Shown here: positions 50,862 to 59,884 of the stretch, one piece after another
Layout: every line of letters starts with the position of its first letter
Numbering within the stretch: the first letter of the stretch is position 1
Source: Bacillota bacterium
Lineage (GTDB): Bacteria > Bacillota > Sulfobacillia > Sulfobacillales > Sulfobacillaceae
Length of the DNA stretch: 64,000 bases
Assembly: GCA_026627065.1 (NCBI GenBank)
Contig: JAPNUO010000005.1
Location: 231,412 to 295,411 of the forward strand
Reading direction: 5' to 3'
Made by a program: the position numbers and the translations under genes
The notes under the pieces: model-generated
What the model saw: only the letters and a program-made list of their open reading frames with translations
The model's database searches: none
Told to the model about the DNA's origin: nothing

Positions 50862-51882
50862 CGTCGACCGTTGTCAAGAAGCTCGGAGCGTCTTTTCCTA
50901 AGGCACGTCCTGCGGCTCTGGCCGGGGCCGAGCCCGACCACCAAAGTTCCGGTGTACTGCGCGCCTGACACCTCAATGGCTCTGATTAGACGTCGGGCCA
51001 CGATTTTCCTTCTCGGCGGCCATAGGGGACCGGTCACCCCCGTTTGCTGGCGATGAGATGGGTCATCCCCTGGGTGCCGAACGTCTTGGGGGGCTTGGTC
51101 ATCACTTCCAGGGGGATTCCCTGGCGCGTGCCGCGCCATAGAGACTTTTTGAGCCGCCCCATGTCAGTGATGATCGAATGCTCACGTGCGAAGACACGGC
51201 TGTCCATAACTTAGGACACCGGAACAAGGGCGACGGAGGGCGCTAACCCACGCTCTGGGAATCTTTGGACCGGCGCTAACACTCGCCCCGGCCGCGAGAG
51301 GCAGCCATCGTTGGTGAAAACCAGGCCGCCCCGGCTTCGTCCTTGGCGTTGGCAGGCTATTGGCCAAACGCGCGAGCGGAGCCGGCGAAATGTCGGACCA
51401 TGGGTGAAGATAGCTCCGTTGCGGTGGACGTATCGCATAAACACCGCGCGCGGCCTACGGCGCCGGGTTTTTTGGCATCGCGTCTTGAGCCACGCTGTGC
51501 GCGGAGGCCCATGCCACCGTGGATTGCCCCCTGCTCGTGTTCGCCGAGTCGCTCATTCGGGCAGGCCCCAAGGTGCGTCACGAGAACGTTGGGGAGGGCC
51601 GGCATAACCTGGGCAACCGGCGTGTGCCCTGTTCGGATCCTTCCTCAATAGCGCATCATGGTAGGGGCGGCGGCTCCGCTCGTCTTTGCGGGCGTGCAAG
51701 CGAGCCACGGCCAGCCCTCTAACCGACCGGGGGATAGACGAGGCCGTCATGAATCCGAACACGTCCTGCGCATCCCCAGTCATTAAGGCCGACGTACACG
51801 ATTTGCGGAGCCTTGTGAAGCGGCACGGTCTCATCGCATGGACGGCGAGCCGCATCCTCCCCCGGGGTTGGGGCCACCGCAT
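50862..51882. other. Gene-poor degenerate kilobase
   Basis: About 1 kb with no supportable gene. Short frames on both strands have Arg/Pro-rich translations, typical of out-of-frame GC-rich DNA. A 42-codon minus-strand frame (MGRLKKSLWRGTRQGIPLEV, near 51164-51036) ends cleanly but has no ribosome site. It may be a very decayed gene or element. Confidence 0.5.
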
Positions 51883-52854
51883 TCATTGGGGGGCCTCCAG
51901 GTCGCGAAGAATGTCGGAAGGCAGCACCAGATCGGCGGCTGCCAGGCTCTCGTCGAGCTGCCACAGGTGTTGGGCCCCGATCAAGGGGATGGTGACAAAG
52001 TCGGAGTGGCTGACTAAATACCCCAAAGCGAGGGCGGTCACGGAGTGTGAGGTTACGTCGGCCCAGTATTTCAGCCGGGCTAACCGTCGACGGTTGGTCG
52101 GGTTGTCGTAGGCTCGGCGGAGAGGCGCCGGCAGCGCGTCCAGCCCGTGGGCCGCCGCCTTGGAAAAGAAGCCCTGCGCTTGAGCCCCATAGGGTATGAC
52201 CGCCATCCCGGTCTCCTGATGAAATCGTTGCATGGCGGCATCCATCCGGCGCAGGGTGGGATCTGTCACGCTGTCGGCATTGATCTCGGCGAGGCTCCAC
52301 TGGGGTTGGTTGGCTACAAAACCGCGACACCCGTGCCTGTGAGCGATTTCTTGCGCCGCGCGCATCCGGTCCACGCTCCAATTGGAACAGCCGTACCATC
52401 GGATTTTGCCCGCCGCGACGAGGTGTTCGAGGGTTTCCAGCAGGTCGTCCACGGGGCGGGATTCATCGTCGCGGTGAAGCCAGTAGAGGTCAATATAATC
52501 GCAACCTAAAGCCCGCAAGCTGGCATGGCAGTCCGCCGTAATCTGCGTCCGGTCTAACCGTGGGACCGTCATGGTTCGCAGATCGGGATGGCCGCCTTTG
52601 GTGGCGACGACGACCGACGCCCGGTTCCCTCGGCGACGAAGCCACCGACCGATGGTGCGTTCGCTTGCGCCCATCCCGTGCGGCACCCAGGCGGCATAGA
52701 CTCGAGCAGTGTCGAGCAAGTTGCCGCCCTGTTCGATAAACCGGTCTAAGAGGCGGCACGACGTCGCGACGTCAACTTGACTTCCAAAATGGGCGGTGCC
52801 GAGACCGATGGCGGACACACGAAGATCGGTGCCCGGCAGGATGCGATATTGCAT
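51883..52854 (-). CDS. Aldo/keto reductase
   Basis: A 323-residue NADPH-dependent aldo/keto reductase barrel. Seen: SAIGLGTAHFG, NLLDTARVYAAWVPHGMGAS with the catalytic Asp and Tyr, ATKGGHPDLRTM with the catalytic Lys, YIDLYWLHRDDES with the His, WYGCSNWSVDRM, and VTIPLIGAQHLWQLDESLAA with the cofactor site. Substrate unknown, typically sugars or aldehydes. ATG 52854 follows AAGGGGAG. Confidence 0.88.
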   Translation of the reverse strand: MQYRILPGTDLRVSAIGLGTAHFGSQVDVATSCRLLDRFIEQGGNLLDTARVYAAWVPHGMGASERTIGRWLRRRGNRASVVVATKGGHPDLRTMTVPRLDRTQITADCHASLRALGCDYIDLYWLHRDDESRPVDDLLETLEHLVAAGKIRWYGCSNWSVDRMRAAQEIAHRHGCRGFVANQPQWSLAEINADSVTDPTLRRMDAAMQRFHQETGMAVIPYGAQAQGFFSKAAAHGLDALPAPLRRAYDNPTNRRRLARLKYWADVTSHSVTALALGYLVSHSDFVTIPLIGAQHLWQLDESLAAADLVLPSDILRDLEAPQ

Positions 52855-53102
52855 GACGATACTCCCCTTCCTGGACCACCCGGCGGCCGCTAGCCGCCCA
52901 GGATACGCGAAGACTCCCACGGAATCAACCTTAGTACAGTGACGCAGCCGCGGTGACGGTGCCGAAGCTGGGATACTTAGCACACATTACGGCGGATGTG
53001 GTGGCGTGACAGATTGCGGGGGATGTGGGTAGCCTAACGCCGGCGAAAGCGAACGAGCCCTTGCACTTCGGCTGCACAAACGCCTGGAGAGTGGCGCACG
53101 CT

Positions 53103-53453
53103 CTACGCCAGGGGCTTCCCGGGGGGAGGAGGGCCGAAGCGATTGATTTCCGGGGTGCCGGGCAGCAAATCGAGAATCAAGAGAATGATGCTTCCGATCA
53201 CCGGAATCAATACCAGCAGCAGCCACCAGGCGGAGCGGTTGGTATCATGCAGGCGCCGCACCTGGACCGCCAGACTGGGAATGAAGACAAAAAGCGCGTA
53301 CAGCGATTCGAGAACGCCATGCGTCGGGCGGTTGAGGACGGCCGCAATCAGTGAAAAGATGAAGTTCACCGCGGTATAGCCCCAAAACTCCGCGCGATTG
53401 GCACGCCCCGAAAATACCGCGTACCGCTTTAACACCGTAAGATACCATTGCAT
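53103..53453 (-). CDS. DUF805 membrane protein
   Basis: A 116-residue inner membrane protein of the DUF805 family: YAVFSGRANRAEFWGYTAVN at the start (GRxxRxEFW), four hydrophobic segments with RRLHDTNRSAWWLLLVLIP, and a Pro-rich tail. DUF805 proteins are common, small and of unknown function. ATG 53453 follows AAAGGG; a longer frame starts at 53477. Confidence 0.82.
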   Translation of the reverse strand: MQWYLTVLKRYAVFSGRANRAEFWGYTAVNFIFSLIAAVLNRPTHGVLESLYALFVFIPSLAVQVRRLHDTNRSAWWLLLVLIPVIGSIILLILDLLPGTPEINRFGPPPPGKPLA

Positions 53454-53628
53454 GGCCACATGCCCTTTCGGATGCATTTGCGAATCATGGTTTGACCTAT
53501 TATCCGAAATTTTGTCCCCAAAGGGAACTCTTTGACGAAAATTGCCTCACGCCATCGACTTCCTGCCATGTATCGCAGATAATCAGGATATCTAAACATT
53601 TTATGCAAAAACAAAGTGAGGATGCCGG

Positions 53629-54771
53629 ATGAGTGAAGTCGTTCTACGCGGCCAGGTGATCTTGCCTGACCGCGCCATTGAGGATGGCCAGATTGTGTTT
53701 CGGGACGGCCAAATTATTGACGTCGGCGTTTACCAGGGGAAACCCGCAACCATTCATTGGAAGACCGGCTGGATCGGCCCGGGCCTGGTCGATGTGCATA
53801 TTCACGGCATCCAGGGCGTGGACGTGATGGACGGAGATCCGGCGTCGCTTTTGCGCATGGACCGGGCACTGGCCTCGGTCGGCTGCACCACTTACCTTGC
53901 CACGACCATGAGCGCGGTGCAGGCGGATCTGATTCGGGTGGCCCGGGGGATTCGGGCGTTTGCCGAGCAATATCCTGATGCCGGCCTGGCGGGCGTCCAC
54001 ATGGAAGGTCCTTATATTCATCCCGCACGCATTGGTGCCCAACGGGCCGACGCCGTGAGGCCGCCGCGCCTGGACGAACTGGAGGAGTTGGCCGATATTT
54101 TGGGAGCGCGGCTGAGGCGCATCACGATGGCTCCGGAGTTGCCAGGCGCCGGCGCGTTCATTGAGCGTGCCCAAGCGTTGGGCCTCTTGATCTCTTTCGG
54201 CCATTCGAACGCCAGTTATGACGAGGCTGCCCAAGGATTTGCACAGGGCGTCGGCGAAGTCACCCACCTCTTTAATGCCATGCCGCCGCTGCATCATCGG
54301 GAGCCAGGGCTGGCCGGCGCTGCCTTAACCCGAGATTCGGTGGCCGTCGAACTCATTTGTGACGGGATTCATGTGCATCCAGCGGTGGTGAAGGGGGTGG
54401 CTCGGCTCAAAGGGCGCGATGGCGTGATGCTGGTGACCGATGCCATGCGCGCCACTTTATTGGCCGACGGCACTTACGATTTGGGCGGCCAGACCGTGAC
54501 CGTCGCCCAGGGCGTTGCGCGCACGGCGTCAGGCAGCTTGGCCGGCAGCACGCTGACGTTGCTGCGGGCGGTCTTGAACTTTCAGGTGTTCGCCGAGCGG
54601 TCTTTGGCGGAGGCGGTGCGGGCGGCGAGCTTGGTGCCGGCGCGGCGGATGGGCCTATTAGGCCGGGGAGCGCTTCAGCCCGGGTTTCGCGCGGACGTCA
54701 TCCTGGTGGATGAGGCCGGCGTGAATCGCATGACGTGGCGCCACGGCCAGGTGGTCTTTGATGGCCGGTAA
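53629..54771 (+). CDS. nagA: N-acetylglucosamine-6-phosphate deacetylase
   Basis: A 380-residue amidohydrolase: VDVHIHGIQGVDVMDG (metal HxH), GVHMEGPYIHPARIGAQR with the metal Glu, SFGHSNASYDEAAQGF and EVTHLFNAMPPLHHREPGL with the metal His residues, LVTDAMRATL with the catalytic Asp, and GSTLTLLRAVLNF. It removes acetate from GlcNAc-6-P to give GlcN-6-P. No nagB is in the window. It overlaps the BadF-type kinase start by 11 bases. Confidence 0.92.
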   Translation: MSEVVLRGQVILPDRAIEDGQIVFRDGQIIDVGVYQGKPATIHWKTGWIGPGLVDVHIHGIQGVDVMDGDPASLLRMDRALASVGCTTYLATTMSAVQADLIRVARGIRAFAEQYPDAGLAGVHMEGPYIHPARIGAQRADAVRPPRLDELEELADILGARLRRITMAPELPGAGAFIERAQALGLLISFGHSNASYDEAAQGFAQGVGEVTHLFNAMPPLHHREPGLAGAALTRDSVAVELICDGIHVHPAVVKGVARLKGRDGVMLVTDAMRATLLADGTYDLGGQTVTVAQGVARTASGSLAGSTLTLLRAVLNFQVFAERSLAEAVRAASLVPARRMGLLGRGALQPGFRADVILVDEAGVNRMTWRHGQVVFDGR

Positions 54772-55666
54772 GTTTTTAGGCATTGATGGCGGCGGCTCCA
54801 CCATTCGTGCCCTGCTCGTGGACGAGGGCGGCGCCGTGCTCCGCTACCAGCAAGCTGGCGCCGCCAACGTGCTGGTGGTGGGGCCGGAGGCGGCCCAGCG
54901 GGCGTGGGAGGCGCTGGGGATGTCGACGGAGCGGTGCACTGCGGTTGTCGCCGGGCTGGCCGGGGCGGATCGGCCCTGGGTGCGGGAGTATTGGCAACGC
55001 CTCCTGGGGCCGTTGGCCCCGAGGGTCGCGGTTGTGGGCGATTATGAAATTGCCTGGGCTGCGCTGACGGAAGGGCGGCCGGGGTGTCTCGCCATTCTTG
55101 GCACCGGCTCGATTGTTTACGGGCGCCACGGCACGCGGAAGGTCCGGTTGGGCGGGTATGGCTGGAGGGTGGGAGATGTCGGGTCCGGCATGCGGCTGGG
55201 GACGGAGGCTGTCCGTTCGGCCTTGGCGCATCTCGACGGGAGCGGGCCGTTTACCCAGCTCACCGAAAGTGTCTTGCGCTGGAGCGACTGCACCAGTGCT
55301 TTTGCCCTGCTGGACTTTCTCTACGATCCCGCCATGGATTGGCGACGGGTGGCGGAACTTGCCCACAGCGTCTTTCAGGCGGCTTCACAGGGAGATGAGG
55401 TGGCCGCGGCAATTCTTCACCGCGAGGGCGAGGACATTCTTCGGATGCTCAGCCGTTGCCTGGCGATGCTGACGCTGCCCGAGGAAGCGCCGGTGGGGGT
55501 CGCGGGCGGACTCGCGCCGTTCTGGCTAACGTGGCTGTCCGATGCCTGGGACCGCATCACCGGGCGCGTTCTGCGTCTCGTCGAGCGGCCTCCCGTCGAG
55601 GGGGCGGCACTATGGGCTCGGCGCATGGCGGAGAAGACGGCGGAGGGGGAGAGTCTTGATGAGTAA
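54761..55666 (+). CDS. BadF/BadG/BcrA-type N-acetylglucosamine kinase
   Basis: A 301-residue ASKHA-fold kinase: FLGIDGGGSTIRALLVDEGG with the phosphate-binding loop, VAGLAGADRPWVREYWQRLL, AILGTGSIVYGRHGTRKVRL (second phosphate loop), and GGYGWRVGDVGSGMRLGTEA, the GWxxGDxGS motif of GlcNAc kinases. It would phosphorylate GlcNAc (or muramic acid-type sugars) to give the substrate of NagA. ATG 54761 follows AGGTGG. It overlaps the serine hydrolase gene by 8 bases. Confidence 0.85.
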   Translation: MAGKFLGIDGGGSTIRALLVDEGGAVLRYQQAGAANVLVVGPEAAQRAWEALGMSTERCTAVVAGLAGADRPWVREYWQRLLGPLAPRVAVVGDYEIAWAALTEGRPGCLAILGTGSIVYGRHGTRKVRLGGYGWRVGDVGSGMRLGTEAVRSALAHLDGSGPFTQLTESVLRWSDCTSAFALLDFLYDPAMDWRRVAELAHSVFQAASQGDEVAAAILHREGEDILRMLSRCLAMLTLPEEAPVGVAGGLAPFWLTWLSDAWDRITGRVLRLVERPPVEGAALWARRMAEKTAEGESLDE

Positions 55667-56717
55667 GTTACCAGAAGCATGGCGCTGGGACCGAGTGCGG
55701 GCGCTGCTTGAGCACGCCGTCGAGGCGGGCTGGATTCCGGGTTTTGCGGCGCGGGTGGGCATTCGGGATCAGGTGCTCTGGCAGCATGTCGGGGGGCAGG
55801 CAGTGCAGCAAGGCGGAAGGCCGCGCCCCATGACGGAAGACACCTGGTTTGATTTGGCCTCGCTGACCAAGGTGATGGCCACCCTGCCCAGCCTTTTGGT
55901 CTTGGCGCAAGAGGGCAAGGTGACTTTTCGCCAGTCGGTGCGCGAATTTTTCCCCACCTGGGATGCGCGCTGGGATCAGGTCACGATTCATCACCTGCTC
56001 ACCCACAGTGGAGGCCTGGTACCCTTTCGCCCTTATCACGAAACCCTCGATGCACCCGCTGCCGTGCTGCATGCCATCCAAAACGAACCCTGGGCGGCGC
56101 CGCCGGGAACCTCGGTCATCTATAGCGATCTCGGCTTCATCCTGTTAGGGGCTATCGTCGAGCAGGTGTCGGGTCGGCCGTTGGCGGCCTTTGTGGAAAC
56201 GGCCGTCTTCGAGCCGCTGGGCATCCGGGAGGCCCGGTATACCCCCGACGAGGCGGTGAAAGCTCGCTGCGCGGCCACAGAGGTGGTAGCCGGGCAGGCG
56301 CTCCAAGGGGTCGTGCACGACGAGAATGCGCGGGCGATGGGCGGGGTCGCAGGCCATGCCGGGCTGTTTGCCACGGTGGACGCCGTCAGCCGCTACGCCA
56401 TGGCGTGGGCGGCCGGACCGTCTCCGCTTTGGAGCGAGGCGGTATGGAACTACGCTACCCGGTGCCATACGACTTCGTTGAACGGCAGGCGGGGATGGGG
56501 CTGGGCGTTAAGAGGCGACAGTTACGATGTCGGAGGCGATTTCTGGCCAGACACTGGGGCCGGGCATACCGGCTTCACCGGGACCTCCTTGCAATTTGAT
56601 CCTGTCAGCGGCATTTGGGCCGTGCTACTCACCAACCGCGTGCATCTGGGCCGGGAGGTCAACATCAATCCGCTGCGGCGCACTTTTCACAACGTGGTCA
56701 TGGGCATTGTGGGGTAG
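55659..56717 (+). CDS. Serine hydrolase of the beta-lactamase/DD-peptidase family
   Basis: A 352-residue class C beta-lactamase-like hydrolase. The SxxK is SLTK within WFDLASLTKVMATLPSLL, the YxN-type motif is YSDLG, and the third motif (HTGFTG-like near the C-terminus) closes the site. No signal peptide, so it acts in the cytoplasm. Next to nagA and the sugar kinase it resembles the YbbE-type hydrolase of wall-recycling operons in Bacillus; a role in muropeptide or amino-sugar salvage is inferred. ATG 55659 follows GGAGGGGGAG. Confidence 0.84.
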   Translation: MSKLPEAWRWDRVRALLEHAVEAGWIPGFAARVGIRDQVLWQHVGGQAVQQGGRPRPMTEDTWFDLASLTKVMATLPSLLVLAQEGKVTFRQSVREFFPTWDARWDQVTIHHLLTHSGGLVPFRPYHETLDAPAAVLHAIQNEPWAAPPGTSVIYSDLGFILLGAIVEQVSGRPLAAFVETAVFEPLGIREARYTPDEAVKARCAATEVVAGQALQGVVHDENARAMGGVAGHAGLFATVDAVSRYAMAWAAGPSPLWSEAVWNYATRCHTTSLNGRRGWGWALRGDSYDVGGDFWPDTGAGHTGFTGTSLQFDPVSGIWAVLLTNRVHLGREVNINPLRRTFHNVVMGIVG

Positions 56718-56740
56718 GGCACTCGCGGCGAGTGCCCTAC
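56714..56740. terminator. Perfect 12-base hairpin between convergent genes
   Basis: GTAGGGCACTCG (56714-56725) and CGAGTGCCCTAC (56729-56740) form a 12-base perfect stem with a three-base loop, overlapping the serine hydrolase stop codon. T-rich sequence follows weakly. Suits a two-way terminator between it and the DsrE-like gene. Confidence 0.8.
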
Positions 56741-56762
56741 TCGTCATCTTTGGGACTGGACA

Positions 56763-57107
56763 TTAGACGCCGATGATCTGGTAGCCCTGGTCGACAAGCT
56801 CGACCAACACCTCACCGGCCGGACGCAAAGCCACCCCGGTGGCTTGCACTGCCGCTTCGTCGAGATTCATTTGCTTGACGTTGGCGGGGCAGGCCTGAAC
56901 CTTGACAGAGGCGGCCCGCAGGTCTTTCAAGGCTTCCTGAATTTGCGGGTTGTCGCTCGTTGTGAGCTGGACGCCGGGTCCAAACAGGTAGACTTGGACG
57001 TCTTCCTGCTGCCGGACAGTGCGCAGGCGTTCGGCCAGGCGCAGTCCGGAGAGCGCCTTGCCTGCTTGGTCGGGACCGGCGGTAATCCAAAAGGCGATCT
57101 TGGCCAT
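56763..57107 (-). CDS. DsrE/F-like protein
   Basis: A 114-residue DsrE-like alpha/beta protein: MAKIAFWITAGPDQAGKALS, QQEDVQVYLFGPGVQLTT, and VQACPANVKQMNLDEAAVQA with a single conserved Cys, as in DsrE/TusD/peroxiredoxin-like sulfur carriers. It may bind or carry sulfur. ATG 57107 follows AGGAGGAG. Confidence 0.72.
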   Translation of the reverse strand: MAKIAFWITAGPDQAGKALSGLRLAERLRTVRQQEDVQVYLFGPGVQLTTSDNPQIQEALKDLRAASVKVQACPANVKQMNLDEAAVQATGVALRPAGEVLVELVDQGYQIIGV

Positions 57108-57604
57108 CGTGCTCCTCCTCATGCGTAAATGCCTTTTCAGTATACCACGGCGCGATTTTGTGATGGGCGTCGGCCGGCCGGGGTCTGCCTAACGCGTGTT
57201 TCCGGGTGTTCGAGGCCGCTTGGCCGTTCGTGGCTGACAAAGGCGCAGTGTCGCGCCATCGTTGAGGCCATGTGGACGCCCGTTCTCGCTTTCGGGGCCT
57301 GAGACCCTAACCCATTCGCCGTAGAATTCGCGCTTGACGCGAGCGGCCTAGGGGCCTCTCTGCCTATTGAGGTTGTAAGGATAGGTCCCCGGCCCGACGA
57401 CCGACGTGGCCGCTATCGGCACGTAAAGGAGATTGCCGGGGCCCGGCCATGGCGGCACAGCACGGTCGCGCAGCCAAACCCTGAGGATGTCAAGAACGAG
57501 GCGGCGAGCCGCCCGAACCGCCAACCCCCGCACGGTGTCATGCCACGCCATCGACACCTGTGGCATAATACCAAGAAAGATCTCTTCAGGGAAGGACTGG
57601 TGCC
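57108..57604. other. Intergenic, nothing recognised
   Basis: About 500 bases between two divergent genes. Contains TTGACG near 57336 with no matching -10. No gene, repeat or RNA is supportable. Confidence 0.5.
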
Positions 57605-58870
57605 ATGCCGCCAAAGTCGGCGAGTCCATTCTGGCCCGATCATCCCGTCCCCCCGGAAGCCTTTGCCGGGCGTGAGAAAGAAATCCAGCGGTTGCTTGAA
57701 CGGGGGATTGTCCCGGCGATGCATGAACATCCAGGCGCGGTGTTCATTGAAGCCGAATATGGGCTCGGCAAAACGTCGTTGGCCCAGTATGTTCAAACGG
57801 CGGCCCGAACCCGCTATGGGGTTCCTGGTTTGTATGTGTCCTTGGGAACCGCGGAAACTCCCGACGAGTTGGGACGGAGAATTTTGCGCGCCTTGGAAGA
57901 AGCATCCTCGGTCGACCAAGAGGGGTTTGGCGCCCGGATTGCAGACCTTCTCAAGGATCTCTTGCCCGACCGTATTCAGCTCACGTTTTTTGGGGTCAGT
58001 GTTGATTGGCATCGCTTGACTTCGCAAGATTTTGCCGCAGTGAGGGACGTTCAAGGGATGGGTGGGGTGCTGCGCCGATTACTTGGGCTCAAGACAAAGA
58101 ATGGACAACGATCTTGGCCGGCAATGTTGCTCGTCTTGGATGAAATCAACGGAATTGCCAAGATGCTCTGGTTTGCGCAGTGGCTCAAGGGCTTTATCGA
58201 TTTTGTGGCTATTCATCGCATTCCGGTGTTTCTCGTGGTGTGCGGCACTCCCCAGCGGCGAACAGAATTAATTCACGCCTATTCGTCCGTGGGACAAGTG
58301 TTTGATGTCTTGCCGCTCAGCCCATTAGATGCGTCCCAAACCCGCACGGTTTATGCAAGAGCATTGGCGAGCGCCGACATGACCGGGGACGCCGAGGCGA
58401 TTGATCTGATGGTTACATGGAGCGCGGGATATCCGCGGATCGTGCAAATCATCGGAGATGCCGCCTACTGGCGCGACAAAGATGGGCATGTGAGCCGCGA
58501 GGACGTGCGGCTCGCCTTGGACGATGCTGTCATGGAGGTCGGCCGCAGGTTTGTCGACCACCAGATCGTTGATGCGCTGCATAGCAAGGCCTACCGCGGA
58601 ATTTTAGCGGCCATGGCCGGCGAAGCATGGCAGCGTGGGCGCCTTTGGGGCAGCCCCTTTTATCTTCGCGACCTGAGGGCCATGATGCCTGACATGCCGG
58701 ATTACACGGTGCGACGGTTTATTTCCCGTTTGCGCGCCCTCGGCGCCGTCGTGCCCGATTTGGAGGAGGGCCGGGGCGCCTTTCGCTTTAGCCATCCCAT
58801 GATTGAAGCGTACTTAAGCCTGATGGGACAATCGCTCGTGACGCCTCCAACGGTTGCCCGGCGTGGCTAG
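57605..58870 (+). CDS. Orphan AAA/STAND-type ATPase
   Basis: A 421-residue P-loop ATPase. AFAGREKEIQRL is a typical AAA N-terminal box, FIEAEYGLGKTSLAQYVQTA is a Walker A, MLLVLDEINGIAKMLWFAQW is a Walker B, VFDVLPLSPLDASQTRTVYA is a sensor-like segment, and the C-terminus (from about 330) is a winged helix. The build is that of ORC/Cdc6-like or STAND ATPases used by mobile elements and defence systems. It stands alone with no partner. Function unknown. Start follows AGGGAAGGA. Confidence 0.65.
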   Translation: MPPKSASPFWPDHPVPPEAFAGREKEIQRLLERGIVPAMHEHPGAVFIEAEYGLGKTSLAQYVQTAARTRYGVPGLYVSLGTAETPDELGRRILRALEEASSVDQEGFGARIADLLKDLLPDRIQLTFFGVSVDWHRLTSQDFAAVRDVQGMGGVLRRLLGLKTKNGQRSWPAMLLVLDEINGIAKMLWFAQWLKGFIDFVAIHRIPVFLVVCGTPQRRTELIHAYSSVGQVFDVLPLSPLDASQTRTVYARALASADMTGDAEAIDLMVTWSAGYPRIVQIIGDAAYWRDKDGHVSREDVRLALDDAVMEVGRRFVDHQIVDALHSKAYRGILAAMAGEAWQRGRLWGSPFYLRDLRAMMPDMPDYTVRRFISRLRALGAVVPDLEEGRGAFRFSHPMIEAYLSLMGQSLVTPPTVARRG

Positions 58871-58930
58871 CGCCGCTCTTTTCTATGAGGGTCTGGTGAC
58901 CCGGGGAACTGCTCCCGCAGTGCAGCACGG

Positions 58931-59884
58931 TTAGGGTTCGCTCATCGGCCATGCGTCGCCCCATTCCGCCTTGCGCGCTTGCCGGAACAACGCCTTGTCG
59001 CGCCGGGTGACCTCGGCGATGGTGAGGCCGTGCGGCGTGCAGAGGGTTAGGCGTATGTCTCCGGGTTGCCGCCAAGGGTGGCGGATAATGCGCGACGGGG
59101 CCAGCGGGACGGGAGCGCGGCTCATGGCCAAGTAGGCAAATTTTTCGTCTTCATACGGGGCCGTCGCGTTTTTGAGCTGTTTGTGCTCCCGCGTTCGTGG
59201 GACGCGGACGCTAAAGTGACACCAATCTGGCGGCACGATGGGACACGACGCGGCGTGAGGGCAGGGGGCCACCATGTGACCACCCTCGGCCAGCAACAGG
59301 TCGCGCGCCTGGCGTATCCTGTCAAAGCCGCGAGACGTCCCCGGTTCCACAAGAATCAGGACCTGTTCCGTGCGTTGCCACAGCGTCTTGACTGCCTGGC
59401 CGCGAAACGCCGGCGGGAGTTCGCCGAGGAGATAGGATGCGACGACCCAATCGCTCGGCGGAAGCTGCAGGGAGGGGTGCAGGGACTCGCGGTGCCAACG
59501 GACGGGCCAGGGGCAAGAGCGCGTCAGGCGCTCGCCTAACGCGCGCATGACGTCGTTGGGCTCCAGGGCGGTGGCGTCTTGGAGACGGGGAAATACTTCG
59601 CTTATGGCCAGAAGCGCCGTGCCTGGGCCCGCCCCGACATCCAGAAGCGACCTTGGGGGTGTCGGCACGCGGGCCGCCACTTCCGAAAACACCGCCAGAA
59701 GGGCGTGATACGTCGCCGGCATGCGGGTCAACACATAAGCCAGGCCCATGGCTAAGGTGGAGGGATGCCAGGGCGACTCCTCGCGATAGTGCCGGCTTAA
59801 GGCCTCGGCTTCCTTGCGCAGGGCCGCGCGGGACACCTGGCCCAGTTCGGAGGCGAAGAGGTCGACCACTTGGTTCCACTCCAT
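58931..59884 (-). CDS. Rsm22-like methyltransferase
   Basis: A 317-residue SAM-dependent methyltransferase of the mitochondrial Rsm22 family: LLDVGAGPGTALLAISEVFP is motif I, ATALEPNDVMRALGE motif II, WVVASYLLGELPP motif IV. Cys residues in APCPHAASCPIVPPDWCHFS form the likely 4Fe-4S site, and VRVPRTREHKQLKNA precedes it. Rsm22 is needed for small-subunit rRNA modification or assembly. It overlaps the ABC gene stop by one base (TAATG), so it is the last gene of that operon. Confidence 0.87.
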   Translation of the reverse strand: MEWNQVVDLFASELGQVSRAALRKEAEALSRHYREESPWHPSTLAMGLAYVLTRMPATYHALLAVFSEVAARVPTPPRSLLDVGAGPGTALLAISEVFPRLQDATALEPNDVMRALGERLTRSCPWPVRWHRESLHPSLQLPPSDWVVASYLLGELPPAFRGQAVKTLWQRTEQVLILVEPGTSRGFDRIRQARDLLLAEGGHMVAPCPHAASCPIVPPDWCHFSVRVPRTREHKQLKNATAPYEDEKFAYLAMSRAPVPLAPSRIIRHPWRQPGDIRLTLCTPHGLTIAEVTRRDKALFRQARKAEWGDAWPMSEP

